In this document: positions 40,801-51,840 of the stretch, piece after piece
Position numbering within the stretch: position 1 is the stretch's first letter
Layout of the letters: each line of letters opens with the position of its first letter
Source: Solenopsis invicta
Lineage: Eukaryota; Arthropoda; Insecta; Hymenoptera; Formicidae
Length of the DNA: 64,000 bases
NCBI RefSeq assembly: GCF_016802725.1
Contig: NC_052679.1
Span: 21,826,061 to 21,890,060, forward strand
Direction: 5' to 3'
Program-made: the position numbers and the translations under genes
Notes under the pieces: model-generated
What the model saw: only the letters and a program-made list of their open reading frames with translations
Databases searched by the model: none
What the model was told of the DNA's origin: nothing

Positions 40801-43800
40801 AGGAATAAAAAATTTTGATATGAAGTTTAAAAGGAGCATTTAGCCTTTATGAGTAACATATGAGTAATACATTTTATTTAACTCATATCGTTCATAAAAT
40901 ATTTTGATACTGTATATTCATATAATATATAGTAATTAGGAAATTAGTTAATATAGAGTAACTAATGAAAGTTCAAATTTTTCATTAGGATTTTCAAAAC
41001 AAAAGGTATGAAAGTGCAGTATAGTCTTTTAATTTATATTGTATTTTTCATATCATCATACTTCACAGACTTACAGTATCTTTATTACTTTAATGTTTTA
41101 GCGATTACTATGGTATGTAATTGAAAAAAATTTTAAATTTTACAAAATAAATGTATTTCTATGAAAACGAAATAAACTTTCTATAATTGCACTATACTAC
41201 AAGAATATCTAACAAAACATAGAAATAATAAAAAAAAGCTAACTTTTTAAATGAAAATTAAAAATTCTTCAGGACACAACATTGCTCTCTAATTCTTGTT
41301 CACTATGTAATTCATCATCAGAGAACATTTCATTCATAACATTTGTTAATTCAATTATTAATGAAACAAAATGATTAAAAGTAAAGACAATAATAAATAT
41401 TAACATTGCACTGTGACGAATTGAATTTATCCAGAGACCGTGGTGCACTAGTACCAGGACAGCACCAGTGCAGAATCAATGCAGATCTACCGAATTTGCG
41501 AATAAGATCTATGATCGGAATTGGAGATGCGTTAGCGTACTCCGATTTTCAGATTTCCTGCGATACCTCGGTAGCGCCGAATTAGCGAGTACGGTCGAAG
41601 ACAACCGAGCACGTGCACATGCGGATGGGGAGGAGATCCGGGAGAAGCAGAAGGAAGAATATTGATCGAGAGTAGGCATGCGCAAGAGTCACGGTGTCTC
41701 GTTCTCGGCGCGCCTAGATAACAAGGAGACGTGGTCATTTAATGTGAAGCAGAGGAAGAAGCAAAAGAAGAAGAAGAAGAAGAAGAAGGTGCGCCTAGTT
41801 TCGAGAAAGAAGACTGATTCAGTCAGTCAGTTGGTCGGTCGGTCGGTCGGCCGGTCGGTCGGTCGATTGGTCGGTCGGTCGGTCGGTGCTCCGAGGGCGT
41901 GTCGATATTAAAAAGACAGTTCTCTCCACCCATACTGGGGCATCGAACCATAGTCTGCTCCGAATCGGCGCAGAATCGGAGGCGGCGGACGTAGTCGGGA
42001 AGAGGCAGTGGCACGTAACGAGGAGGGCTCATTCAGCTACATTCAGCGACGGTGATTTCATGGTGGCGAACACACGGACGCACCGTTAATAAACCAGCGC
42101 GTACGCGTGTGCGTGCACGTTGCGCGTGTATACGTGCGATAATTTAGACGTGCATAACATCGTCCGCATCATTATTCGGCGGAGCACATGCCTTGTTAAC
42201 GCCAACCGAGATCAGGCTGTTGTGCACCGAGTGAAAAAATCCACCAGGAGCATTATCGAACCGCGTCGACGGATTATTGGCAAAGAGAGACAAGATTGCC
42301 GCTGAGATAAAAAAAGTCATGTCTGACAACGACACCGACACTTCCTGCGAGGAGGAACAAATTGTTCCGGATTGGGAGGTCCGGGAAGAGTGGCTCAAGA
42401 GCATATTGAAGCAGTACCTCAAGGAGGGTGAGGTTAGTCATGTAGACGAGTAAAATTGATGTCTAGGTTGAGGCTCGCGAATATATAGTATACGTACTAA
42501 TTGATACGCGTTGACATCTGATTTGTGCATTGAATGGTTTATTTAGGTTGACATCGTAGAGCTTAATGTACACCCTGAATGCAAGTTGAACAAGAGCACA
42601 CTAAGTTCTATCACCAGAGTAAGGGTGAAGTGTATAACAGACTTTGTATATGACGACTCGGGAACAGGGGGACTGGTTGATTTTACTAGGTACATATTCG
42701 ACCTTTTCATAAAGCGACTTCCCCAGGATCCGCTTAGCCGCTTTTTCGTTACAGAGAACCAATTTGATCTCAGAGAGATTAAGTTTTATACGACGGTAAG
42801 GTGATATATGGGTAATTAAATCAGATATGTGATTTTTTTTCTTATTTGACGAATTCTTAATGCTGTACGTTTGTATGGATCAGGTGAAGCCGGATTTGAA
42901 AGAATTCAATAAAAGGCAGCTAGCGACGTCGGGGGAAAAAATTTTATTACCAGTTCCAGAGTGCTATCACACTTATTATAGCCCTGCAGGTGGAACTGAT
43001 GACAGCCCAGTGCCACCAGAATCAATGCTAGTATTGCAAGATTTGACCGAACCCAACTTCAAGAAAGTTGAGTTCTCGGAAGGATTAACATTAGATGAAG
43101 CAAAGTCAGCAATGTGTGCCATTGCTTGCATACACGCCCACTCCCTGTCGATGGAATTCGTAGATAAGCTATCTCTTCCCGAGCGTTATCCATTTCTTTT
43201 CCAAACGATAAAGGCAACGGATTCCTACCAGCAGCTAGTGGAGCGTAGTTTACCATTATTGACAGATTTTTTGAAGAATATACCAGAATTGGAGGTGGTC
43301 CTCAAAACTCTGCTAATTTTGCGACCTCGCACCAAAGATATTATTTCGACCCTTCTTGCTCCGGAAAGTCCACTGGCGTCAATAACTCACACCGATTTCT
43401 GGAGCAATAATTTGCTTTTCAACATTCAAGATAAGCAACCGGAAGTGCCCTGCTATATTCTCGACTGGCAGATGGTCACTTACAGCCGGTCAACGAATGA
43501 TCTCGCATTGTTGTTAGTGAGTTCGGTGCCCACCGAAATACGGCGTGAGCATACTGAAACGCTTCTAAACACGTATTGGTCCAAATTGACCTGGACGTGC
43601 TCGCAACTTGGCCTAAATATTTCCAAGGATTTAGGTTACACTAGAGAGGATCTCGACAAGGACTACAGAAAGTCCCAACTGCTGGCGCTTTTACTTTGCA
43701 TCGGATCAGTGAATATTGCACTCGGTAATCCTCGTACGGAACAACGATTGATCGATGTTCTCCATGATCTATATAATGATGGCATACTGACGGATGAAGC

Positions 43801-46800
43801 TATTATCGCGACAAACGAGACTGATTCTTAAACATCGCTGCCACAATTAGTATAGGCATCGACGAATTAATATTTCTGAATTGGGACTATAAGTGAAGAA
43901 TTTTACAAGTAAATAGATACTTCGATAGTCCGTTTGTAGAACATAAAGATGCAATCTTTATGCTCTCAATTCAAAGGAGATTTAAGAGGATACTAAAGCT
44001 TACGAATTGAATGATGATGACTTGCACGTGATTTACAATACATACACATGATTTATGAAACATTAATACATCACTACATACTACTACGTTAATGTCGCAT
44101 GCACACATACGAATAATTTTCACATAAGCTTTTTGTATCGAATTAGATGTCTAAGTCTAAATTTTAAGAACTCGAACTTTGTTTTTTTCTACATGTTTCA
44201 AGACTCCAATTCTTTAAGTACGGATTACACAGCTTTTATATCAAACATTATCATGACTTAACAACTCTAGAGACGCCATATAGTCTAAAAAATAGTAAAA
44301 AAATTTTAATTAAAAAAATTTTTGTGTTTTTGACATAAAATCCATACTGTAGAAATGTATCAATGCGTATAATTTAATTCTAACAACCTGGAATTTCATA
44401 GATTTCCAAATTTATAAAAGTAACACATACGAAATTATCACAAAATTATTGCATTTAATCGATAAAATAGAACGACTTTAGGATCCTCTTAAAGCCATCA
44501 ATAATATGAAGAAGATAGTTGCAAAGAAGCACGACTCACGTCGGAAGAATACGGTTGACTTAAAAACTGGCGCTATCGCGTGTCTCTCTTTGCGAGATAA
44601 TAAAACCAGAGGGACAAAATGGGTCAAGATCGATATACTTAATGGATACGATAGATGTCTCAGTTATATTATTAATGTAAACTTTGACAACCTATCGACC
44701 ATTATACTCCTTAAAAGATACAGTATAATGGTTACAGTATTTTAATGATTATTCACGCAAGACTCGCTTGCAATTTGATGAAAGTCTCGAAAGCAAAATA
44801 ATATCGAAAGCCAATTTTCCCCAGAAAAAGCTGCGTAATAAAAATATCGATTTCTTAATAGACGCAGGTTCCTCTCTAATGTGATTTTATCAATTTGGTT
44901 TTCTGCTCGGATACAAATTGCTAATGAATTTTAATGCGCTGTGCCAAGTCATTAAAAATCTAGAGGCAAATAGTTGTGATACAATTATTAAAACGAAATC
45001 AACTAGATCCATGGTTAATGATATATAAAATATATATCAAAGTTACAGAATATTTTCGTGATATACATGAAACATAAAACAATTATACATTCCATTTGTC
45101 CGAATACGTCCCGTGATAAACTTCCGATAATTATTCCAGCGAACGCACGTTTTATTAACGATATATACAATTATTGTACTATCCATTTTCTCTGTATGAA
45201 CGATATGAATAATAAAATATACTTCGATGTTATCACGAATAGCAAACAACATTCCTATTGCAATTTATGCAGACACATGTTCCTATATTTTTTGTCTTTC
45301 AGTCGTAAACAAAGAAAATTTATACGATGAATTATTAATTCTCAATGTGGAATGAGCAATATTGAAGAAACGTTTAGAATAAATAATGCTTAATCACGAA
45401 AATGTAGACACAATCAAACTGATATGTTAGTATCTTGCAAATACATTGAAAGTGTAACACACTTTAATTATAAAAAAAAAATATTTAATAAACTTACTGA
45501 TGCAGTGACTCCCCCTGCGATAAAGGCATTTCTCTTGTGCTTGTTGGCTTTCTCGTACCTCGTATACAATTTTTGTCCTACCCACACTGGTATACCTTAA
45601 ATACAAAATATAAAATATTTGTAATAACACATTTTCTTTTTTATCGATGCTATATATTTCTAATATCGCAACTCGTTAGATATAATATTACAATTCGTTA
45701 AATATAATTTAACTCGTTATATAATTTGTTTAATATAATTTAGCTAACCTATAATCATGGCTGGAAATGCTATTCCGGCGACGAGACCAATTCCAATCGG
45801 TGCTCCTACTAAAGTTCCAAGTTGCCAAAGAATCTTTTTCTTTCTGGACCACGGCTTTTTACCCCAAAAGGTGCAGCCAGAAGGACTATAATATAAAATA
45901 AAATGTAAGTATGTTTGTTTAGATATATGCATTTATAATTTGATTCAAAATATTTATAGAACATACCTAAGATAATGAAGATCGCTAATTTCTTTCATAC
46001 AAAGCCAACAAAATTCAGCACCGCAAACTGCACAAGTCATATGATTGCAACTTCCATCGTCCATTTTGACAATTAAAACTTGACATCTGGGGCACGGTTT
46101 TATGTCGTCTCCTAAACACGGATTATAAATATAATTTTATATTAATTAAAAAAAATAGAGAATTAGTTTATAATACTTACTGTGTTGAGAGTCAGTTTGA
46201 CTGAAACTTAGCGAGGAGCTCCGTTCATAATATTGAGAACGCTGTGCTCTGGCAGCATCGCATGTTTGATTAGGATGCCACCGCGCTTTACAATGATAAC
46301 AAAAGTACGAGTCGCAACCTGGTCGCTCACAACGTAATTTTGGACACGAGGCGCAACCACTGGCGATGACAGCAAAACTACAATCCGGAGCAGGGCACCA
46401 TCTTGCATCAGGCTCTACGGCAAGTACTCTTCGAACCATAAAATCTTCGTACTTTTCTAACTGCGTTTGGTCGTTCAGAATCATCCGAATATCTAGAAAA
46501 ATGTAACATAGAAGATTGTGAGCGATAGCAACTCGTAAATCTTACAAGTAGTATATATTATAATTTCAAAGGCTCGGAAATGATTAATATTTTTTCAATT
46601 TTTCCACGGATTTAAAAAATTTTTTTCTGTCATACAAAAGTCTGAAAGATATTGTAAAGATATCTAAAAAATATTTTTATGACATCTTTTGGACTTTTAT
46701 GCTGTCAGAGATATTCAGACGTTCAAAAAATTACAATGAATATGTTATGGATAAGTATAGAGTATAATATTATCAAAATATCTTGGAAAAAAGGGTGACT

Positions 46801-48302
46801 TTGATACATTTTAAAATTTACAAATTTTATAACGGGCTAATATTTACTGTTATCTTGGAGAAACATGATTATTAACTTTTTTATTAATGATTTTTTGTGA
46901 CAGTAGTAATATGAATAGTAACATGATTACGCTATAAAATTTAGAATTGAAAAGTATTATTGTACCATGATGACCTCACCAAGTCATCCTGTTTTTTACG
47001 GATATGATTTTTTAATCTTAACTCGTTACACTTATTTTCAAGCTTGTAGCTCACCACACTCCAGTCCGAGAGATGGACCGGAAATAAAAAAAAAAAGAAA
47101 AAATTTTTAACAAAAATATAGTACATAACTTACATAATCTTCTACATTGTATTAATAATGGATATTAAAAATTAGGTAGTATGTCATTTACATAGTAAAA
47201 ACAATGCAATTTTTCGCAAAAAAAAACATTTTTCCGAAAAAACAGGAATTTTTCTGTTTTTTCACTGATCTAAAAAAAGCTATTTTTTAAATTAATATAT
47301 ATAATGTTAAAATCATATTATTGTTACACAGAAAGAACACGGTTTTGTTAAAATATCTAAAAATTTAATCAGATACAGATTTGAAAATGATTTTATTGGA
47401 TTACTATTAAAATATGAAAGACGTTCAAGTATGACGAGCAATGCTGTAAAAAATTTTGACATTCTACAGTTAGAGTCCTGTAATTATTGAGTGTCTCTCA
47501 ATTAGTTTAGTGATCTAACAAAATTATTATCTGTATCTAGCTAAATTTTTAGATGCTTTAATAAAATCATTTTTTCCGTGTTTGTATATATTATATATAT
47601 TTGTTATAATATACTCACCATTTGGATGCAAGGGTTCTGAACACTCTGGGCAAGCGATATTAACTCTGGATTCAGAGATTTCCACTTTCAGATATTGTTG
47701 GAAACAATCATAACAACTGCGATGATGACAAGACTGAATAATAGGAAAGAATTCTACTGGTAGTTCGGCCAAACATAACGGACATTCCATCAATCCATTT
47801 TCGTTACTCTGAAATAAATGTAAGAGAAATTTAACAACGATGATTTATCGACAAGAAAATTCGTGACTTTTACTCGGCTTTTTTCGATGTATATGTTATC
47901 TCGCTTTAGGCATACCTTTCCTGCAGAAGAAAGCACAGAACCTTTGCTGGAAGCGCGCTGCAGATCTATGTTGTGAAATTGGAAATGACTCGACCCATTG
48001 CTTACTCTGGCCTCTCCTTTCTCAACGTCCGCTCTGCCGCTTGCTTGATCTTTAGCTATGAAAATGTTTTCTATTTTAAAAAATTTTGTTCTCGCTATTA
48101 TATATATTGTAATACAACTTGATAAAATTTGAAAAATACCTCTTGCATTTCTATTACTTGAACTAGGTGTTCTTGCAATGCGACGGCCAATAAGTGGACT
48201 GGAGTACAATAATCTTCGCAGGGAAAATCGAGGAAATAGTCTCCGGGGACGTGGTGGTGCACCGTTACAGCCACCCACGCCATTTTCACTTTCTTTAAAC
48301 AT
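37883..48302 (-). CDS. RNF19: RBR E3 ubiquitin ligase, RNF19 type
   Basis: A membrane-anchored RING-between-RING ubiquitin ligase. Twelve minus-strand exons: 48302-48140, 48055-47916, 47808-47619, 46492-46181, 46111-45967, 45885-45749, 45595-45498, 39977-39779, 39632-39440, 39366-39201, 38592-38210, 38129-37883, all in phase, 790 residues. RING1 begins near residue 110 (CPLCLAEL...CHHRSC). The IBR lies at about 180-250 (WCPAPDC, CASCPKL, FCYHCKARWHPNQTC). RING2 is CPRCQVLIVKMDDGSCNH with the expected catalytic cysteine near residue 290. Two hydrophobic segments follow (LVGAPIGIGLVAGIAFPAMI and AGLAVGIGVPILLFYVYGVV), then the SLCRSGGCG motif and a long Ser-rich tail, as in RNF19A/B. Intron 7 (5.5 kb) holds a kinase gene on the other strand. 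The ATG at 48302 is the first in its exon. The 5' UTR probably begins in the GC-rich block near 51 kb. Confidence 0.95.
38730..39163. mobile_element. Fold-back element with Penelope/hammerhead-like motif in RNF19 intron 10
   Basis: Arms 38730-38811 and 39085-39163 are inverted copies of about 80 bases with few mismatches (AAATCAAAATATGAATTAAT at the outer end). They enclose 273 bases with no ORF. Immediately inside the left arm is a hammerhead-like motif (38819-38852, minus strand). Penelope-like elements are known to carry such ribozymes and inverted terminal arrangements, so a truncated Penelope-like copy is the best guess. It occupies most of the 608-base intron between exons 10 and 11. 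Confidence 0.6.
38819..38852 (-). ncRNA. Hammerhead ribozyme-like motif (minimal type I)
   Basis: On the minus strand it reads CTGAAGA, then a stem-loop GATCC-AAACCAGA-GGATC, then GAAACGTC. CUGANGA and GAAA are the hammerhead core boxes. The ACGU after GAA would give the minimal helix III of retroelement hammerheads, with cleavage after GUC. The flanks can form helix I (ACA on one side, TG then AAA on the other, one mismatch). One extra U between CUGAAGA and helix II departs from the consensus, so activity is unproven. Confidence 0.45.
41758..41886 (+). repeat. (AAG)n and (GGTC)n repeats upstream of the kinase gene
   Basis: An AAG triplet run (about 41758-41788) is followed by a GGTC tetranucleotide run with a few interruptions (about 41834-41886). 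Both lie 430-560 bases before the kinase start codon, probably in its 5' UTR or promoter. Confidence 0.85.
42319..43831 (+). CDS. CHK/EcKinase-like (ecdysteroid kinase-like) protein
   Basis: A member of the insect-expanded EcKinase (CHK kinase-like) family of small-molecule kinases, some of which are linked to ecdysteroid or xenobiotic phosphorylation. The substrate here is unknown. Exons 42319-42432, 42547-42795 and 42884-43831 give 436 residues, normal for the family. Kinase features: a candidate ATP-binding Lys in DLFIKRLP (about residue 94), a Glu in FDLREIKFY (115), hinge LVLQDL, catalytic HTDFWSNNLLF (H290, D292, N297), and the metal-binding Asp in ILDWQM (315). The nucleotide-binding loop region (VHPECKLNKST) is divergent. 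The gene lies wholly inside RNF19 intron 7 on the opposite strand. The start MSDNDTDTSCEEE is preceded by a repeat-rich leader with several upstream ATGs. Confidence 0.93.
43986..44488. mobile_element. TTAA-flanked MITE (piggyBac-like)
   Basis: The ends are inverted copies: GAGGATACTAAAG at 43986 and CTTTAGGATCCTC ending at 44488. Each is directly flanked by TTAA (43982-43985 and 44489-44492), the target duplication typical of piggyBac-superfamily transposons. The interior is AT-rich with no transposase ORF. It sits just downstream of the kinase gene, possibly in its 3' UTR, inside RNF19 intron 7. Confidence 0.65.
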
Positions 48303-49636
48303 TCTGAGAGAAGTTGAGAAACGTTATGCGTTGCTAGAAAATCATACTTCGCCTTGTAACGTTTAGAACGATGCGTTCTGTAATCAAAACAATTAATTAC
48401 AATTAATTAGAATATCTTAAAATTTTAACTAACATGCGAGTTATTACTAAAATTTCTCTTTTTCTCTTTTTGTAGAAGCGTTATATTAACTTGTAAGAAT
48501 TTCTGACGAAAATGTATAAAATTACATTGTGTATTAAAATTTATACAGAGCTGCCGATAAATATTTGCAGCTGTTCAAACAAAACTTTATTAAGATATTG
48601 TACCGATTAATGTGTTTTTTTTTCTCCTTTTATGTGCATTATATAAATAGAATTGCGTCATATGTGTTATCCGGAATATTGGAACTATTAATCATATAGC
48701 GTGATTATGTTTCAGAAAACTTCGGATTGCACGTGTGATCTTGACAATAATCTCGCTTATTCATTGCCAAGTGATTCACCGCAGTTAGAACTTTATGAAT
48801 ATCATGTCTTCATCGAGAGATGTTGGAAAATTATTTACATTCAGGCCGCGTTATACTTAAAACCATATTGAGACGAAAATAAAACCAAGTCGATCGGCGA
48901 GTACAATAAACTCGGCAAGCGCATACACGAATAAATAGTTGGAACTATCGCAGTATTTAAAATTATTTTTATCGAGAGACGGAAACTTTGAGTAATAATA
49001 TATTTATAATATTTTTAAGAGAAAATGTATTTAATATATACGAAAGTAACACAATCGTTTCTTAAATCCCGGATACAAACTCGTTGAAGCGAGTTAAGCG
49101 AAAACGTCGTATTCGGAGAGAACACGTTGTTTCAGTCTGACAGATTTATTTGCTATGCGTCCGTGACAGCCGATCTCACAAGCACGGCTTCACACCTCGA
49201 AAGAATGGCAAGGACAGCCTTTCTTTTTTTTTTTTATTCCTCCTGCAACACCGTGCGATATGTCATAATCATCCATATTTTTAAAAGGTTTTTGTCCAAA
49301 CGAATCTCTCGCTTTCTCCGAGAAAAAAAAGATACAAGTCGAATCGCATAAACGCGATGGTCATTGGCGATTTCACCGCATGTCTATGGGATGTATGAAT
49401 TATCCGAAGTGTTGCAATATTTAAAAGTCATGCAATATGCACGAAATTTCGACACGCTCTCGATTCGTGAAGGAGAGATCGTGTATCTTTCTCTTTTTCT
49501 TTTCTGTCTATGCGCAAGGTACGCATATATTTTTCAGCTCGTCTCACGCTTATCTTTTAAAACGACTCTGCTGAAACGCATTGTCTTATTTCATACAAAT
49601 TGTTTTTTCTTTTGCGTGTTACGTTACACGATCGAA
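48303..49636. other. Non-coding stretch upstream of the RNF19 start exon
   Basis: AT-rich sequence without supported exons. It is probably the RNF19 5' UTR intron. Confidence 0.4.
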
Positions 49637-50760
49637 TGACGCTTGACAGCAAAAATCAAACGACTATTAAATCAAAGTCTTGAGAACATCGTTGAAAAAT
49701 AAAGCTATTAAACTCAAAGCTATTAAACTCAATTAAATCCATTTAAGCATTCATAATTTATCAAAATCTTTCGAGTTCTGACATCACACAAATAAAATTA
49801 AATTCCTAATTAATATAAAATCAATATTAATGATACAAATAACATGATATAAATATATAAATAAAATCTCACTCAATTAATTGATGTTTGGCAGCAAAGT
49901 CTGCTTGAGAATATCATTTAAAAGTAAAAGTAAAAATTTCATTATTCATTTAGGCATTCACAATTTATGTAATTTATCAAAATATTTTAGGTTCTAGAAA
50001 ATCAATTCTTAATATGAAATACAAGTGATATAAAATCAAGCGGTATAAATACTAATGATACAAATAACAATACTGATATAAAATAAGATCTTATAATAGA
50101 ATGATGTTTGGCAGTAAAATTGAACGATTGTTAAAACAAAGTCTGCTTGAAAATATGATTGAATAGTAAGACATCATTATTCATATTTGTGTATTCATAA
50201 TTTAATTTATCAAAATATTTTAAGTTTTAGAAAATTAAATTTTTAATCAATATGAAATATAAGTTATATTAAATCAAGTGGTATAAATATTAATGATACA
50301 AATAATAATACTGATATAAATATAAAATATAAGTAAGACTTCACAATAGAATGATGTTTGGCAGTAAAGTTGAACGATTAATTTAATTTGAAAATCTTTT
50401 GAGTTGTAACATTACATAAATAAAATCAAGTTCTTAATTAATATAAAATACAAGTTACATGAAGTCGACAATATATATATATAACAATATAAATGAAAAA
50501 AAAAGATAAGCTCTCATAATAGAATGCTTGGCAGCAAAATCGAACGACTGTTAAAAAATCTGCTTGAGAATATCATTGAAAAGTAAGACTTTATTATTCA
50601 TTTATGCATTCGTAGTTGGATTTATCAAAATATTTTAAGTTCTAACATTGAACAAATAAAATCAAGTTCTAAATACAAAAGTGATATAAAATAAATATTA
50701 TTAATAATAAATAACAATACAAATACGAATATCAATATATTATAAAATATGGATAAGATT
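49637..50760. repeat. Degenerate tandem repeat array, about five units of 170-250 bp
   Basis: A unit beginning around ATGATGTTTGGCAGCAAA recurs at about 49637, 49886, 50101, 50351 and 50522. Each unit continues with GAACGACTGTTAAA, TCTGCTTGAGAATATCATTG, a TTATTCATTTATGCATTC stretch and ATCAAAATATTTTAAGTTC. Units vary in length by internal deletions. There is no ORF. It lies between the RNF19 coding start and its presumed promoter. Confidence 0.75.
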
Positions 50761-50989
50761 TCAGAAATCGTCTCTAATGACGACGATGACGTCATCCGTA
50801 TATTTCAATAGAATCGCTATTCCCTTCAGATTACAAAATTAACACAGCTTTATACATTAAATTACATGTACGTCGACATTCGTTCAAACGAATCCCCGTT
50901 GGATCAATAAAATCAAATTCGGATGACGCTAATTCGGATAAACTCACTGCTCAATGATTTACGACAATAAAACTTAATAGCCGCAGATA

Positions 50990-51840
50990 TCGGATCGAAG
51001 TTAGTCACGACGCAGCTCGCTTAGGCATCTCTAGCGAGACTATTTAAACGTGGCATCGTCCATCGCGAAAGAGTCGTTAAAGACGCAGCGGAGAATCACG
51101 GCGACGAGAAATCGTCACACGCGGACGATCTCGGAATCTCGCGTTCGCGCGTTGATCATCTGGCCACTGGCGTGTATGTACGTGATCGTTGAACAAATGT
51201 AAGTGCGTGCGTGCATGCGTACGTGCGCGTGCGACGCGGTGAGACTCGCACTTTCGACGACTCTGTTTACCCGTCGGAACGCGCGTCACATCGTCAACAC
51301 GCCACGAGCCGACGAACGCGACGAATGCACTCGTCCCTTTTTTTCTTTCTTTCCGCGAAAGAGATGTTCTGGAATACCCTAGGTAAGGCGCGGCCGAGAG
51401 AAACCACCCCGTCGCTCGCGAAAACGCCACGCGCGCACCGATGACTGGCACTCGCTGGTGCAGCAGGTGCGAAGGCGACGAGAGACCGTGACTCCCGTCT
51501 CTCCCACGATGAGCAACGCGTGCTCGCCGTCGTGCGTCGTTGCCGAGAAAAACGTACCTCCGCCGTGCCGTCGAGTCGTAGGCCGGTCGTTCGCCAAGGT
51601 GAGCACGATTCGTCGCAGGTCGCAGACCACCGGGTCGTGCGAGACTGGCCGAATATTCGCACAATTTGTTGGTTAAGGATGTTCACTTTGACACAACAGC
51701 TGACTGCTCCAATTACGACGGTGCTGCGTGAAGGACTCTCTGGAACTCTGGAGTAGATTCAGTAGATCACGACTTCGGAACGCGCGACAGCGGCGCCAGG
51801 CTACCAGGCGGCGGCGATCGGCGTTATATGTGCACAGACC
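50990..51840 (-). promoter_or_regulatory. GC/CpG-rich block, likely RNF19 promoter and 5' UTR
   Basis: A sharp rise in G+C and CpG content against AT-rich flanks, with GCGTGC-type runs near 51210. It is the only such block between RNF19 and DHODH. Long open frames here (for example 51077-51664 minus) are Arg-rich and low-complexity, as expected of GC-rich non-coding sequence. Assignment to RNF19 is by position only. Confidence 0.45.

Noticed and set aside
51077..51664. 195-residue open frame on the minus strand, plus overlapping frames on both strands
   Set aside because: Arg/Ser/His-rich with no domain, in a GC-rich block where all frames stay open. Better explained as promoter/5' UTR.
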